Shown piece after piece: positions 42,948 to 51,843 of a stretch of DNA of 64,000 bases. The stretch is from JBBSAT01 sp044223665. Lineage in GTDB: Bacteria > Myxococcota_A > Polyangia > Polyangiales > Sandaracinaceae. The first letter of the stretch is position 1; every line of letters starts with the position of its first letter. The stretch covers positions 1 through 64,000 of the forward strand of contig JBGALT010000001.1 of assembly GCA_044223665.1 (NCBI GenBank). Reading direction: 5' to 3'. Position numbers and translations under genes: made by a program. The notes under the pieces were generated by a model. The model made no database searches and was not told the DNA's origin. It saw nothing but the letters and a program-made list of their open reading frames with translations.

Positions 42948-43412
42948 TCAGCCCGGCTCGTCGAGCACGATCTCGAGCTCGAGCGAGTCTTCCATCGATG
43001 GCGCGGGCGGGGCGATCGTGGGCGCCGAGTGCAGCAGCAAGCGCTCGATCTTCGCCACGAGCTCGCTCGTCTTGAACGGTTTGGTGACGTAGTGCCGCGC
43101 GCCCGCGTTGATCCCGTCCACGACCGAGTGAGGATCGCTCTTGGCGCTCAGCACCACCACCGGGATCCCGCGGAAGCGCGCCTCGGTGTGGAGCTTGCGG
43201 ACCAGATCGAGGCCCGACTCGCCCGGCATCATCACGTCGGTGACGACGACCGACGGAGGCGGTCTCGAGGCGAGCTCTGCGGCGGCCGCACGCGCGCTGG
43301 GCGCGCAGACGACCGCGCCGAGCTTGCCGAGCGTCACGCCCAGCATGCGGCGCAGGGTGTCGTCGTCCTCGACGACGAGGATCCAGGGATGGTTGGTCGT
43401 CGTGGAGCCCAC
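42948..43412 (-). CDS. Single-domain response regulator
   Basis: A 154-aa receiver. Acidic pocket in ILVVEDDDTLRRMLG, phospho-acceptor Asp in VVVTDVMMPGESGLDLV, Thr/Ser in VVLSAKSD and Lys in YVTKPFKTSELV: all receiver residues present. About 30 extra acidic residues follow the domain, and there is no output domain. GTG 43412 is 7 nt beyond the stop of the GIY-YIG gene, so it is likely translated with it. No histidine kinase is nearby. Confidence 0.88.
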   Translation of the reverse strand: MGSTTTNHPWILVVEDDDTLRRMLGVTLGKLGAVVCAPSARAAAAELASRPPPSVVVTDVMMPGESGLDLVRKLHTEARFRGIPVVVLSAKSDPHSVVDGINAGARHYVTKPFKTSELVAKIERLLLHSAPTIAPPAPSMEDSLELEIVLDEPG

Positions 43413-43419
43413 ATCCCCA

Positions 43420-44264
43420 TCATCGGCCGCTGGCCGGCAGGCCTTGAGGTACGCGCCCTCGCCCGCGTGCTCGGATGAAGAGCGTGTCGCGCTCGTCCTG
43501 CGGGATGGGCCACCGGTGCTCGCCGGTCGAACGGCACGCGTCTCGCAGCCGCACCGCCTCGTGCCGGAAGAACCGGTCGAGCGCATCGACGTCGGCCTGC
43601 ACCTCGCTCGCGCCGCGGCGCGCGCGCGGCTTGTCGAGCAACGCCAGCACCAGATGCGAGAGAGCCGCGCGCGACTCGCCACGGAGAAACGCGGTCCACT
43701 CGTCCATCCACGGAGCGGGAAGCTGCCGGATCGTGAAGACGTAGGTGCGCGCGCCGCGCGCTCGTCGCTCGGGGGCCTCGCGATGCCCGACGAGCGCGAG
43801 GAGCCGCACGAGCGCGAAGAAGGCCTCGCCGGTGATGTCTCGCGAGCGGAACGCGCCGTGCCACGCGAGATCGGAGCGCTCGCTCGGCACCGTCGAGTAC
43901 GCGAGCACCGCCTCGCGCCGCGGGCCCGACCGAGCCCGATGGAGGGGTACATGAACGAGAACGCCCCGGCGACGTTCCAGCGCGGCCGGAGCGATCCGAT
44001 CAGCGCCGCCTCGCGAAGCTCCGCCTCCAGCTCGCTCGTGCAGATCTCGAACGAGAGCGAGGCCGCGCTCTTCACGATCGCGCGCATCTTCCAGTGCTTC
44101 TTCAGTCGCTTGGCGTTCCGGTACTGCGACAGACGCCGCCGCAAGTTCACGGCTTTTCCCACGTAGACGACGGCGCCTTCGCGATCGAGAAAGCGATAGA
44201 CGCCCGGCGCACGCGGCACCGTCTCGAGGAACGCTTCGCCGAGCTGTCGATCGAACGCGCGCAA
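43420..44264 (-). pseudogene. GIY-YIG nuclease-like gene (UvrC N-terminal type) with a frameshift
   Basis: The first part (TTG 44264 to about 43940) encodes a GIY-YIG domain: PGVYRFLDREGAVVYVGKAV, NLRRRLSQYRNA and a conserved Glu in SELEAELREAALI, like UvrC or Cho. Near 43930-43940, within CTCGGTCGGGCCCGCGG, homologous-looking sequence moves to another frame (PRREAVLAYSTVPSERSD onward) and runs to the stop at 43420. A single indel would restore one roughly 280-aa protein. It may be a real mutation or a sequencing error. TACGAT lies 9 nt before the TTG. Confidence 0.65.
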
Positions 44265-44325
44265 GCGTGGGACATCGTACGACGTCCCGATGCGGGGCGG
44301 GTCGGCAGGGCGCGCGTGGCTGTGA

Positions 44326-44602
44326 TCCAACGCGGTGGTGAAGTCTTGCGACGAGACTGCTGCGCAGAACGGTCGACGCCTCATGCATGTGCGTCGCGAG
44401 ACCGGCCTTCAGGCGTCGCCTGGCGGCGGGGCCTGCCAATTGGCTATAGGCCTCGCCTTCCCGAGGACGGAGCGGAACGGCCTTGGGGCCGTGAGCACCG
44501 ACCGCAGGGTGAGGTGGCGAGCGTCCGAGCTTGCTCGGACGCAGCATCAAGGCCGGGATCGCGGCGCGTCGCCGCTGAGCACCGCCAGCGATCACACCCG
44601 GC
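44326..44602 (-). repeat. Dispersed repeat, copy 2 (about 277 bp, inverted)
   Basis: Reverse complement of the 1253-1497 copy over both end regions; the middle carries an extra roughly 30 bases. The palindrome of copy 1 is conserved here (44521-44530 with 44533-44542 around TT). It fills most of the 44265-44650 gap between the GIY-YIG gene and kinase 6; no gene is seen in that gap. Confidence 0.8.
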
Positions 44603-44638
44603 GCGCGTTCGCGACTCCCGAAATCTCGACCGGTGCGA

Positions 44639-44644
44639 TAGCCT
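44639..44644 (+). promoter_or_regulatory. -10 box TAGCCT for kinase 6
   Basis: Ends 6 nt before GTG 44651. Confidence 0.45.
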
Positions 44645-44650
44645 CGCCGC

Positions 44651-45643
44651 GTGAAGCAGGACGCGGTCGGTGACGTCATCGATGGCTACGAGCTCTTGCG
44701 CATGGTCGGCCAGGGCGGGATGGCCGTCGTCTGGAAAGCGCGCGCGGGCGATGGCGAGCTCGTCGCGATCAAGCGCTTGATCCCCGCGCTCGAGCGCGAC
44801 CCGGTGTTCGTGAAGCTCTTCGTCGAGGAGGCGCGCGTGGCCGCGACGCTCCGACACCGCCACATCGTCGCGCTGCGCGGCGCAGGCGAAGTGCGACCGG
44901 GCCAGCACTACCTCGTGCTCCAGTGGGTGAACGGCGTCGACCTCGCGCACTTCGTCGACTGGCACTACGCCGACGATCGCCCCACGCCGTGGCGCCTGGT
45001 GGCCCGGATCGGCGAGCACGTGCTGCGCGGGCTCTCGGCCGCGCACGAGCGGCTCGACGCCCAGGGCACGCTCTCCCCCGTCTATCACCGAGACATCTCG
45101 CCCGGAAACGTGATGCTGGACGTGACGGGCGTCGCTCGGCTGGCCGACTTCGGGGTCGCGCGGGCGATGGACCGCGCGAGCATGACCCAGCCCGGGCTGC
45201 TCAAGGGCAAGCTCGGCTACTCGGCGCCCGAGGCGCTCCGCGGCAACCCGCCGACGGCGCAGAGCGATCTCTGGTCCGTCGGCGTCGTGCTGTGGGAGGC
45301 GCTCACCGGCGAGCGCCTCTTCGCTGCCAAGGGAATCGCGGAGCTGCTCGGCAAGCTGAAGGGCGAGGTGCCCTCGCTCGCCGCGGCGCGCCCCGATCTG
45401 CCGGCCGACATCGTGGAGCTCGTGAGCAGCTTCCTCGAGAAGACGCCGGACAACCGGCCGGCCACGGCGTCCGAGTGCGCCACGTGGCTCGCGTCGCTGC
45501 TCGACGAGGAGTCCTCCGGGGAGCGCATCCTCGCGCGCGCGATCACCCAGACGATGGAGGCCCCCCAGGAAGGGCCGCCGAAGATCGAGCCCACGCAGCA
45601 GATCGACGTCGGCGAGGTCGAAGAGCTCCCCGAGAGCGAGTGA
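44651..45643 (+). CDS. Ser/Thr protein kinase 6, soluble
   Basis: A 330-aa kinase, the shortest here, almost only catalytic domain: Gly loop VGQGGMAVVWKA, Lys 41, HRDISPGN near 144, DFGVARA and SAPEALR. After about residue 280 there is a short acidic tail (VGEVEELPESE) and no membrane span, so it acts in the cytosol. GTG start; the dispersed repeat copy 2 ends about 50 bases upstream. Confidence 0.9.
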   Translation: MKQDAVGDVIDGYELLRMVGQGGMAVVWKARAGDGELVAIKRLIPALERDPVFVKLFVEEARVAATLRHRHIVALRGAGEVRPGQHYLVLQWVNGVDLAHFVDWHYADDRPTPWRLVARIGEHVLRGLSAAHERLDAQGTLSPVYHRDISPGNVMLDVTGVARLADFGVARAMDRASMTQPGLLKGKLGYSAPEALRGNPPTAQSDLWSVGVVLWEALTGERLFAAKGIAELLGKLKGEVPSLAAARPDLPADIVELVSSFLEKTPDNRPATASECATWLASLLDEESSGERILARAITQTMEAPQEGPPKIEPTQQIDVGEVEELPESE

Positions 45644-45743
45644 TTCTCGCTTCGAGCGTATTGTGTCGTCGGTGTGAGATCCGCATCGCCGCCCGCAACC
45701 CGGGACGACGCCGGTGGTAGGCTGTGCTCGAACGGAGGGCGGC

Positions 45744-46031
45744 ATGGGACTCTTGGCGACGCGCTGGGAAGCGAAGTACGAGGGGCACAACATCACGGTG
45801 TCGCGCAACGAGCTGACGCGCGGCTTCAGCCTCGAGTGGGACGGTCACGAGATCGCACGGCGCGCGTGGTCGTTCGTGGGCCTCGGTGAGCTGCACGGCA
45901 CGGCCGACATGAGCGGCAAGAACGTCGACGTGCACGTCACGCTCGGGTTCGGGGAAGGCCCCTTCACGGACGGGAGCTGCACGATCAAGATCGATGGGCG
46001 CGAGATCTCCGACGTGAAGCACATCCGCTGA
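45744..46031 (+). CDS. Small conserved-looking protein, 95 aa
   Basis: A single beta-rich domain (FSLEWDGHEIARRAWSFVG, VDVHVTLGFGEGPF, CTIKIDGREI) with no signal peptide or span. The family is not recognised. CGGAGGG lies six bases before ATG 45744 and a TAGGCT about 20 bases further up, so this gene has an ordinary leader, unlike the kinase before it. Confidence 0.65.
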   Translation: MGLLATRWEAKYEGHNITVSRNELTRGFSLEWDGHEIARRAWSFVGLGELHGTADMSGKNVDVHVTLGFGEGPFTDGSCTIKIDGREISDVKHIR

Positions 46032-46102
46032 CGCGCCGTCCGGGGGAACGAGAGCGCCGTGCCTGGCGCGCCCACCGCGGGGGCGCCGCGATCGCGGGGA
46101 TC

Positions 46103-46924
46103 GTGCTGGCGCTGGGCGCGCTCGTGCACGTGGCGCTCTCGCGCGCGCTCGTGGCACGGCCCGTGGGCAGCACGGCCGCACCCTACGGCTTCGTCGAAGC
46201 ACGACCGCGCGGGCCGCGCGACGCGCTGCGCCCACTCTTGGTGATGCTCCACGGGTCGGCCGGATGCGGCGACGGCGCCGAACCGAGCGTGCTCGTCCAT
46301 CGGCTGCCGCCGCTCCGAGACGCGGCCCTCGCAGCTCTCGGTCTCGGCCACTCGCGCGTGCTCGACGAGGGGGCGATCCTCCTCGCCCCGCAGTCGCCGG
46401 GCCCGTGGGATCCGGAGGCGCTCGATCGCTTCGTCGACTATGCGCTCGCGGCCTACCCGGTCGATCCCGACCGCGTGTACCTCACGGGGCTCAGCATGGG
46501 CGGCGCCGGGACGTGGCACTACGCCGCCGCCCACGCCGAGCGCCTCGCCGCCGCGCTCCCGGTGTGCCCGGCCTCGACCCCGGAAGCGAGCAGCGCGGAA
46601 GGGCTCGAGGCGCTGCCGGTGCGCGCGTTCCACGCGTGGGACGACACCGTCGTTCCGACGTGGCAGGCGTCGCGCTGGATCGCCGCGATCGCCGAGCGCC
46701 GCGGGACCGACGGTGTCGACCCGCTGCGAAGCTACCCGCTCGGCACCGACGCGACCGTCGTGCTGCGCGAAGACCGGCTCGTGTGGATTCCCGGCACCAC
46801 CGTCGGGGCGGACGAGCGGCTCTCGCTGACCGAGCTGGCGAACGGCGGCCACGGCATCTGGATGCGCATCTACGACGAGCCGGCGACCTGGGACTGGCTC
46901 TTCGCCCAGCGGCGCGGACGCTGA
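46103..46924 (+). CDS. Alpha/beta hydrolase of the esterase/phospholipase type
   Basis: A 273-aa protein starting with a signal or membrane anchor (LALGALVHVALSRALV). The hydrolase fold follows: LLVMLHGSAGCGDG oxyanion region, nucleophile elbow GLSMGGAG (Ser in GxSxG), acid in HAWDDTVVP and His in ELANGGHGIW. Closest style is the PHB-depolymerase/carboxylesterase group. GTG 46103 is the only in-frame standard start; an Arg-rich upstream open stretch to CTG 46028 suggests the anchor could be longer. Confidence 0.82.
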   Translation: MLALGALVHVALSRALVARPVGSTAAPYGFVEARPRGPRDALRPLLVMLHGSAGCGDGAEPSVLVHRLPPLRDAALAALGLGHSRVLDEGAILLAPQSPGPWDPEALDRFVDYALAAYPVDPDRVYLTGLSMGGAGTWHYAAAHAERLAAALPVCPASTPEASSAEGLEALPVRAFHAWDDTVVPTWQASRWIAAIAERRGTDGVDPLRSYPLGTDATVVLREDRLVWIPGTTVGADERLSLTELANGGHGIWMRIYDEPATWDWLFAQRRGR

Positions 46925-46995
46925 AGCGCGCGTCGCGCGCCCGTCGCTCGTCGCTCCGCGCCCGTCGAGCCACGCGATCGCGTCGGATCGACACG

Positions 46996-47154
46996 TCAGA
47001 ACAACGTGTACGTGAAGGGCGCCACGACGGCGAGGCCGTTGGTCACGAGGAGCAACAGGCCTCCGAGCAGGAGCACGAGCAGGAAAGGGACGAGGAAGAA
47101 GCGCTGCTTCTTCGCGAAGTGCCCCACGAGCTCGGCCACCGTCCTGAGGCTCAC
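46996..47154 (-). CDS. DUF5989-family small membrane protein
   Basis: A 52-aa protein, easily missed. MSLRTVAELVGHFAKKQRFF is followed by a membrane span (LVPFLLVLLLGGLLLLV) and a short end with YTLF. This matches the DUF5989 family, which sits beside NodU/TobZ-type carbamoyltransferases in many bacteria, as here (the carbamoyltransferase gene ends ten bases upstream). TAAGAT ends 6 nt before GTG 47154, so it may have its own promoter inside the end of the upstream gene. Confidence 0.8.
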   Translation of the reverse strand: MSLRTVAELVGHFAKKQRFFLVPFLLVLLLGGLLLLVTNGLAVVAPFTYTLF

Positions 47155-47160
47155 GATCCC

Positions 47161-47166
47161 ATCTTA
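47161..47166 (-). promoter_or_regulatory. -10 box TAAGAT for the DUF5989 gene
   Basis: Spacing of 6 nt to GTG 47154; it overlaps the stop codon of the carbamoyltransferase gene. Confidence 0.45.
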
Positions 47167-48858
47167 CGCGCGCTCTACCTCGACGTCGTCGAGGTAGAGC
47201 GCATCGGCGCCGTGCGAGACGAAGAAGGCGAGCGCATCCTCCGCGCTGCCGCAGATCGGCTCACCGCGCCCGTTGAGCGACGTGTTGAGGACGACCGGTC
47301 GGCTCCCTTCGCGCTGGCGCGCGGCGAGCACGCTCGGGAGCAGGCCCGGCCCCGCGTCGACGACGTGGAGGCGCGCCGTGCCGTCCGCGTGCGTCACGGC
47401 ATCGAGGCCGGGCGCCTGCACGCGCGTCACGCTGGTCATGAAGCGCGTGAGCTCTCGCGGCGCGGGCGCGAACGCCTCGACCGCGAAGCCCTCGAGCGCG
47501 GAGGGGGCGAAGGGGCGGAACGGCTCGCGCTGCTTGATCACGCGGTTGATCTTCTCCCGCGTCGCGCTCTCGGTCGCGTCGGCGAGGAGCGAGCGCTGGC
47601 CGAGCGCGCGCGGGCCCCACTCGAAGCGGCCCGTCGCGAGCGCCACGATCTCCCCGCGCCCGAGACGCGCGGCGATCGCCGCGGCGGGATCGTCCCTGCG
47701 GGTGGCCGACAGCCCGAGCGCGCGCGCGACCGCGAGGCCCCGCGCCGGATCGATCGCGACGCCGAGCGCGGCGCTCTCGAGCGGCGGGATGCGCGCCTCG
47801 CCCGCCTCGAGCGATCCGAGCAGGGCCGCCCCGAGCGCCCCGCCGGCATCCCCCGCCGCCGGCTGCACGAAGACGCGCTCGAAGCCGGCGCTGCTCGCGA
47901 TCCGCGCGTTCGCGACGGCGTTGAGCGCGACGCCACCGGCGAGCGCGAGACAGGGCGCATCGGTCGCGCGCCGCGCCCGCCGCGCGAGCCCCAGCATCGC
48001 GCGCTCGGTGACGGCCTGGAGCGTGGCCGCCACGTCGGCGTAGCGACGGTCCCGCTCCGTCGCGAGGTCCCACGGCAGTCCGATCGGGCGCGCCGGGCCG
48101 AGCCGTGCCTCCATCGCAGGCCCGTACGCGCGCGCGACGTCCGCGTGGTGCGCGAAGTGCTCGAGCCCGAGCGTGAAGCTGCCGTCGCCCTCGAGGCGGA
48201 TCACGTGGGCCATCTCGTCTTCGAAGCGCGGAGCGCCGAAGGCCGAGAGGCCCATCACCTTCTGCTCGCCCTCGTTCACCTCGAGCCCGAGCCATGCCGT
48301 GATCGCGGCCCAGAGCAGGCCGAGCGAGTGCGGATACTCGAGGGTCTCGAGCGCGCGCAGGGTGCGGCCCTCGCCGGCGAAGAGGGCGGTCGAGGTGGAC
48401 TCGCCCACACCGTCGACGGTGAGCACGGCGGCGCGCTCGAACGGGCTCGCGAAGAACGCGCTCGCAGCATGGCTCTCGTGGTGCGCGCGGAACGAGACGC
48501 GCACGCGTGGCACGCCGCAGACGCGGGCGAGCCGATCGAGCACCCAGACCTTGTCGCCGAGCTGGCTCGCGAGCGCACGCCCGAGCTGCCGCATGCCGCG
48601 CGGGAAGGTGCGCATGGCGGAGACGAGCACGCGCTCGACGGTGGCATACGGGCTCTCGTGGAAGACGACGCGATCGAGCGCCGCGCCCTGGAGACCGCCG
48701 ATCGCGAGACACGCCGCGATCGCGCGCTCGGGGAGCGCAGGATCGTTCTTCACCCGCGAGAGGCGCTCCTCCTGGATGGCCGCGACGAGCCGGCCGTCGA
48801 CCACGAGCGCCGCGGCCGCGTCGTGGTAGCCACAGGAGACACCGAGCGTCGCGCTCAT
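47164..48858 (-). CDS. Carbamoyltransferase (NodU/TobZ family)
   Basis: A 564-aa protein. The family makes carbamoyl-adenylate from carbamoyl phosphate and ATP in a YrdC-like C-terminal domain and passes the carbamoyl group to a hydroxyl in the Kae1-like N-terminal domain. Seen: SCGYHDAAAALVVDG and QEERLSRVKND at the start, metal-site HHESHAASAFF, VDGVGEST, AGGVALNAVAN, then WGPRALGQRSLLAD. ATG 48858 overlaps the diiron gene stop (ATGA). The acceptor substrate is unknown. Confidence 0.9.
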   Translation of the reverse strand: MSATLGVSCGYHDAAAALVVDGRLVAAIQEERLSRVKNDPALPERAIAACLAIGGLQGAALDRVVFHESPYATVERVLVSAMRTFPRGMRQLGRALASQLGDKVWVLDRLARVCGVPRVRVSFRAHHESHAASAFFASPFERAAVLTVDGVGESTSTALFAGEGRTLRALETLEYPHSLGLLWAAITAWLGLEVNEGEQKVMGLSAFGAPRFEDEMAHVIRLEGDGSFTLGLEHFAHHADVARAYGPAMEARLGPARPIGLPWDLATERDRRYADVAATLQAVTERAMLGLARRARRATDAPCLALAGGVALNAVANARIASSAGFERVFVQPAAGDAGGALGAALLGSLEAGEARIPPLESAALGVAIDPARGLAVARALGLSATRRDDPAAAIAARLGRGEIVALATGRFEWGPRALGQRSLLADATESATREKINRVIKQREPFRPFAPSALEGFAVEAFAPAPRELTRFMTSVTRVQAPGLDAVTHADGTARLHVVDAGPGLLPSVLAARQREGSRPVVLNTSLNGRGEPICGSAEDALAFFVSHGADALYLDDVEVERA

Positions 48859-49529
48859 CCGGCGCGCACGAAGCCCCGCGGCGCCGGCCGCGCGAGCCGT
48901 ACGGCGAGGGCGAGCGGCGCGCACGCGAGATAGAGCAGCGCCGTCGTGACGACGTAGAGCGCGCTGCTCCACGCGCGACCGAGACGCATCCAGGCGCGGA
49001 ACGCGTCGCGAAGCGCGGCCCGCGCGAGGGCGCGTCGTGCCGCGCCTTCATCGCCCGCGACCTCGACGAGCAAGGCACGCGCACTCTCTTCGTGGCGACG
49101 CTCGTCGGCCACGACGGCCTCGAAGAGCGCGGCCGTCTTGGTCTCGCCCCGGCGCGCGAAGAGCGCGCGATACGCCTCGAAGTCCCGTCGGCCGTGGCGC
49201 TCGCCGCGGTAGACGAGCGCGAGGAAAGCGACCTCGCCGAGCGTCTGATAGAGGTGCTCCACGTCGGCGTGCGGCGCCGGCGGCGCCTCGATGCCGGCGC
49301 GCTCGGCCCACTCGCGCGCGTGGGTGGTGAACATGCGGCAGTGCCGCGCCTCGTCGGCCGCGTGAGCGAGATAGGCCGCGGCACGCGCGGGGCTCGGCGT
49401 CGCGCGCGCCGCGAGCACGAGATCGATCATGCTCGCCTGCTCGGCGAGGGCGAAGCGGTGCAGGCGCCACGCCGTCCGCGCGGGAAACGACCAGGAGATC
49501 CGGCCGACCGTGCGCGCGAGCAGGCTCAT
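48855..49529 (-). CDS. Ferritin-like diiron protein with membrane anchor
   Basis: A 224-aa four-helix protein with a full diiron set: Glu 30, Glu 60 and His 63 (DEARH), Glu 99, Glu 143 and His 146 (DERRH). A C-terminal hydrophobic segment (ALYVVTTALLYLACAPLALA) probably ties it to the membrane. Such proteins act as oxygenases, desaturases or peroxide scavengers. It overlaps both neighbours by four bases (ATGA at each end), so it is made with the SGNH protein and the carbamoyltransferase and probably acts on the same product. Confidence 0.82.
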   Translation of the reverse strand: MSLLARTVGRISWSFPARTAWRLHRFALAEQASMIDLVLAARATPSPARAAAYLAHAADEARHCRMFTTHAREWAERAGIEAPPAPHADVEHLYQTLGEVAFLALVYRGERHGRRDFEAYRALFARRGETKTAALFEAVVADERRHEESARALLVEVAGDEGAARRALARAALRDAFRAWMRLGRAWSSALYVVTTALLYLACAPLALAVRLARPAPRGFVRAG

Positions 49530-51814
49530 GGGACGCACACGTGCGCGCCTTGCCACGGCGTGCACGTTCCCGTCGCACACGGAACCTCTTCGCGGCCCGG
49601 CGCCGCGGGCGCGCAGAGCGCGTGACAGGTGCCGGCCGCGAGGGACGAGACGCTGCCGTCGGGACAGGAGGCGCGCATCGAGAGATCGCCGCGCGCGCAC
49701 CGGAGCATCGACGCGCAGTCGGTCGCGAACTGCGTCATGCACTCGGGCATCGCCTGGCCGTAGAGCTCGACGCAGGTCGGCGTGCACGCACCGAGATCCG
49801 GATAGCCGTACTCGTCGTCCGCGCACGTCCGCTGATGGATCGCCTCGCGGTGGCAGGCGCAGAGGCGCGCGTCGGCCTCGCTCACCGTGCGCGTCGGGAG
49901 CGCGGCGGGCAGCGGCTCGCCGAAGCTCGCTTCGGGCGCCTCCGCCCCCTCGGGCCAGTGCACCGCGAGGCGCAGCGTCCGATCCGTGTAGTGGAAGTCG
50001 GCCACGAAGTCCTCGCCCGCGAAGAGCGGCGCCGTGAGCGTCGTCGCTTCTTCGGTGGTCACGCTCATCGCCTCCCCGTGGCCGCCCGAGACGACCGTGA
50101 CGCCCGTCGGATGATTGCGCGCCGCCTCGCGACACGAGATCCGCATCCACTCGTGCACGAGGTGCGTCACGCAGCCGGCCGCGGTCGAGCCGCGCACGGT
50201 CGACTCCGTCTCGTGCAGGAACTCGTCGGGCTCGGGGACGGGCGTGCGCCCCTCGGGCAGCCCTCCTCCCGGCCTCGGAATCGGCACCGGCCCCGCCAGT
50301 CGATCGCGGATCGCCGCGGCGACCGCTGCGTGACCGGCCGCCGAGAGGTGGAGGTCGCCGTCGAGGAACGCGCCGGGCTCGGCCGCGCGGAGCGCATCGG
50401 TGACGTCGATCGCGCGCACGCCCATGCCCTCCGCCGTCGCGACGAGATCGGCGAGCAGCGTGCGGCTCTCCGAGACGTCGCTCGGGCGCGCGCCGTACTT
50501 GGCGAACTCGGCGTCGCTGACGAGCACGTCGAGGGGAAGCCCCACGACGACGAGCTCGGCGTCGTGCGCGGCGCACAGATCCACGATCTCTCGCAGCCGC
50601 GGCTCCAGCACGCTCGGCACGGGCGCCTCGTCGAGCCGACGCGCGAGCTCGGCATCGAGCGCGTGCTCGGCGCTGTCGCGTGCCTCGAGCGCGGCCCGCA
50701 CCTGACCGTCCGGATCGCTCCGAAGGGCGCGTGCGACCCACGAGCGCCGCAGCCGCAACGCCTGCGAGAGCAGGCTCGCCGTCACGACCACCGATCGCCC
50801 GTCCTCGCCGCCGTCGTCGATGGAGAGGATGTCGCCCGGGTGCCCCGACGCGACGTAGAGCACGTCCCAGCCGTAGACGTCGTCTCCGATGTGGGCGTCG
50901 CCGACGCCGAGATCGTCACGCGCGAGGAGCGCTTGATCGACGCTCTCGTCGGCGCCCACGCGCTGCCGAGCCAGGCGCGAGAGCTCGGCCTGGTGCTCGG
51001 TGATCGCCGCCGCGTGCGCGGTCGCTGCCTCGGCGTGACGCGCCTCGGCGTCCTCGCCCTCCTGCACCAGATCGCGCAGCGTGCCCTCGGAGGGGAAGCC
51101 GACGTCGCGCGCCGCATCGATCGTCGCATCCGTCTGGTGCATCCAGCGTCGCAGCGCGAGGAACGCGTGCGAGCGCTGGTAGAGCCACTCGCGGCCGGGA
51201 AACGAGGTGACCGAGCTCGGCATCGTCTCGCGACGCACGGCCCAGTGATCCCAGACGCCGTGGCGCTCGCGATCGGGGCGGCTGTGCTCGAAGAAGTCGT
51301 TGGCCATGTTCACGACCCACACGACGGTGTGGACGTGGCGCTCTTCGAGGAAACGACGCGCGGTCGCCGTGTACTCCAGCGGACCGTGCGTCGGCACGCC
51401 GCCGTTGATCACCGGATGGTGCGTGAGCTCGCCGAGCACGGCGGCGAACGTCTCGTCGTCCTCCACGCCGAGCCCGAAGACCTGCGAGTCACCGACGACG
51501 ACGATCTCGTCGTCGGCCGCCGCGCCGAGCTCGGGCCCGCGCGTCCCGGCGGCGTTGACGTGGACGAAGACCGGCGGGTTGGTGACGACGCGAACACGCG
51601 TCTGACATCCCGGCGAGAGGCGCACGCCGAGCTCTTCGTCGGCGTCGAAGCAGTTCAGGTGCGAGTACGCGTCGTCGTCCCTCGCGCGGAACACCAGCTC
51701 GACCACGACCAGACCGAGCACGAGCCCCAGGAGGATCGCGAAGATCCTCCCGACCCATCGCCGCCCTCGCGACCCGGACTGCACCGGTCTCGCGGCCCCC
51801 GCTTCGCCTGCCAT
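49526..51814 (-). CDS. SGNH-fold hydrolase/acyltransferase with Cys-rich C-terminal region
   Basis: A 762-aa protein: one N-terminal span (about 23-45, IFAILLGLVLGLVVVELVF), then an SGNH domain with block I VVVGDSQVFGLG and catalytic pair in DGDLHLSAAGHAAVA near residue 465. Residues about 240-330 form a coiled-coil insert (HAAAITEHQAELSRLARQRV). The last 220 residues are Cys-rich. Similar SGNH proteins accompany DUF5989/carbamoyltransferase clusters. TAGCAT ends 7 nt before ATG 51814. Confidence 0.8.
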   Translation of the reverse strand: MAGEAGAARPVQSGSRGRRWVGRIFAILLGLVLGLVVVELVFRARDDDAYSHLNCFDADEELGVRLSPGCQTRVRVVTNPPVFVHVNAAGTRGPELGAAADDEIVVVGDSQVFGLGVEDDETFAAVLGELTHHPVINGGVPTHGPLEYTATARRFLEERHVHTVVWVVNMANDFFEHSRPDRERHGVWDHWAVRRETMPSSVTSFPGREWLYQRSHAFLALRRWMHQTDATIDAARDVGFPSEGTLRDLVQEGEDAEARHAEAATAHAAAITEHQAELSRLARQRVGADESVDQALLARDDLGVGDAHIGDDVYGWDVLYVASGHPGDILSIDDGGEDGRSVVVTASLLSQALRLRRSWVARALRSDPDGQVRAALEARDSAEHALDAELARRLDEAPVPSVLEPRLREIVDLCAAHDAELVVVGLPLDVLVSDAEFAKYGARPSDVSESRTLLADLVATAEGMGVRAIDVTDALRAAEPGAFLDGDLHLSAAGHAAVAAAIRDRLAGPVPIPRPGGGLPEGRTPVPEPDEFLHETESTVRGSTAAGCVTHLVHEWMRISCREAARNHPTGVTVVSGGHGEAMSVTTEEATTLTAPLFAGEDFVADFHYTDRTLRLAVHWPEGAEAPEASFGEPLPAALPTRTVSEADARLCACHREAIHQRTCADDEYGYPDLGACTPTCVELYGQAMPECMTQFATDCASMLRCARGDLSMRASCPDGSVSSLAAGTCHALCAPAAPGREEVPCATGTCTPWQGAHVCVP

Positions 51815-51821
51815 CGGGCAG

Positions 51822-51827
51822 ATGCTA
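51822..51827 (-). promoter_or_regulatory. -10 box TAGCAT for the SGNH gene
   Basis: Spacing of 7 nt to ATG 51814, in the 29-base gap after the dehydrogenase gene; it would make the SGNH-diiron-carbamoyltransferase trio a separate transcript. Confidence 0.5.
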
Positions 51828-51843
51828 CGCGATCCTGGGGGTG

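Noticed and set aside
44651..45643. Kinase 6 as a pseudokinase because of its short length
   Set aside because: Gly loop, catalytic Lys, HRD, DFG and APE-type motifs are all present.
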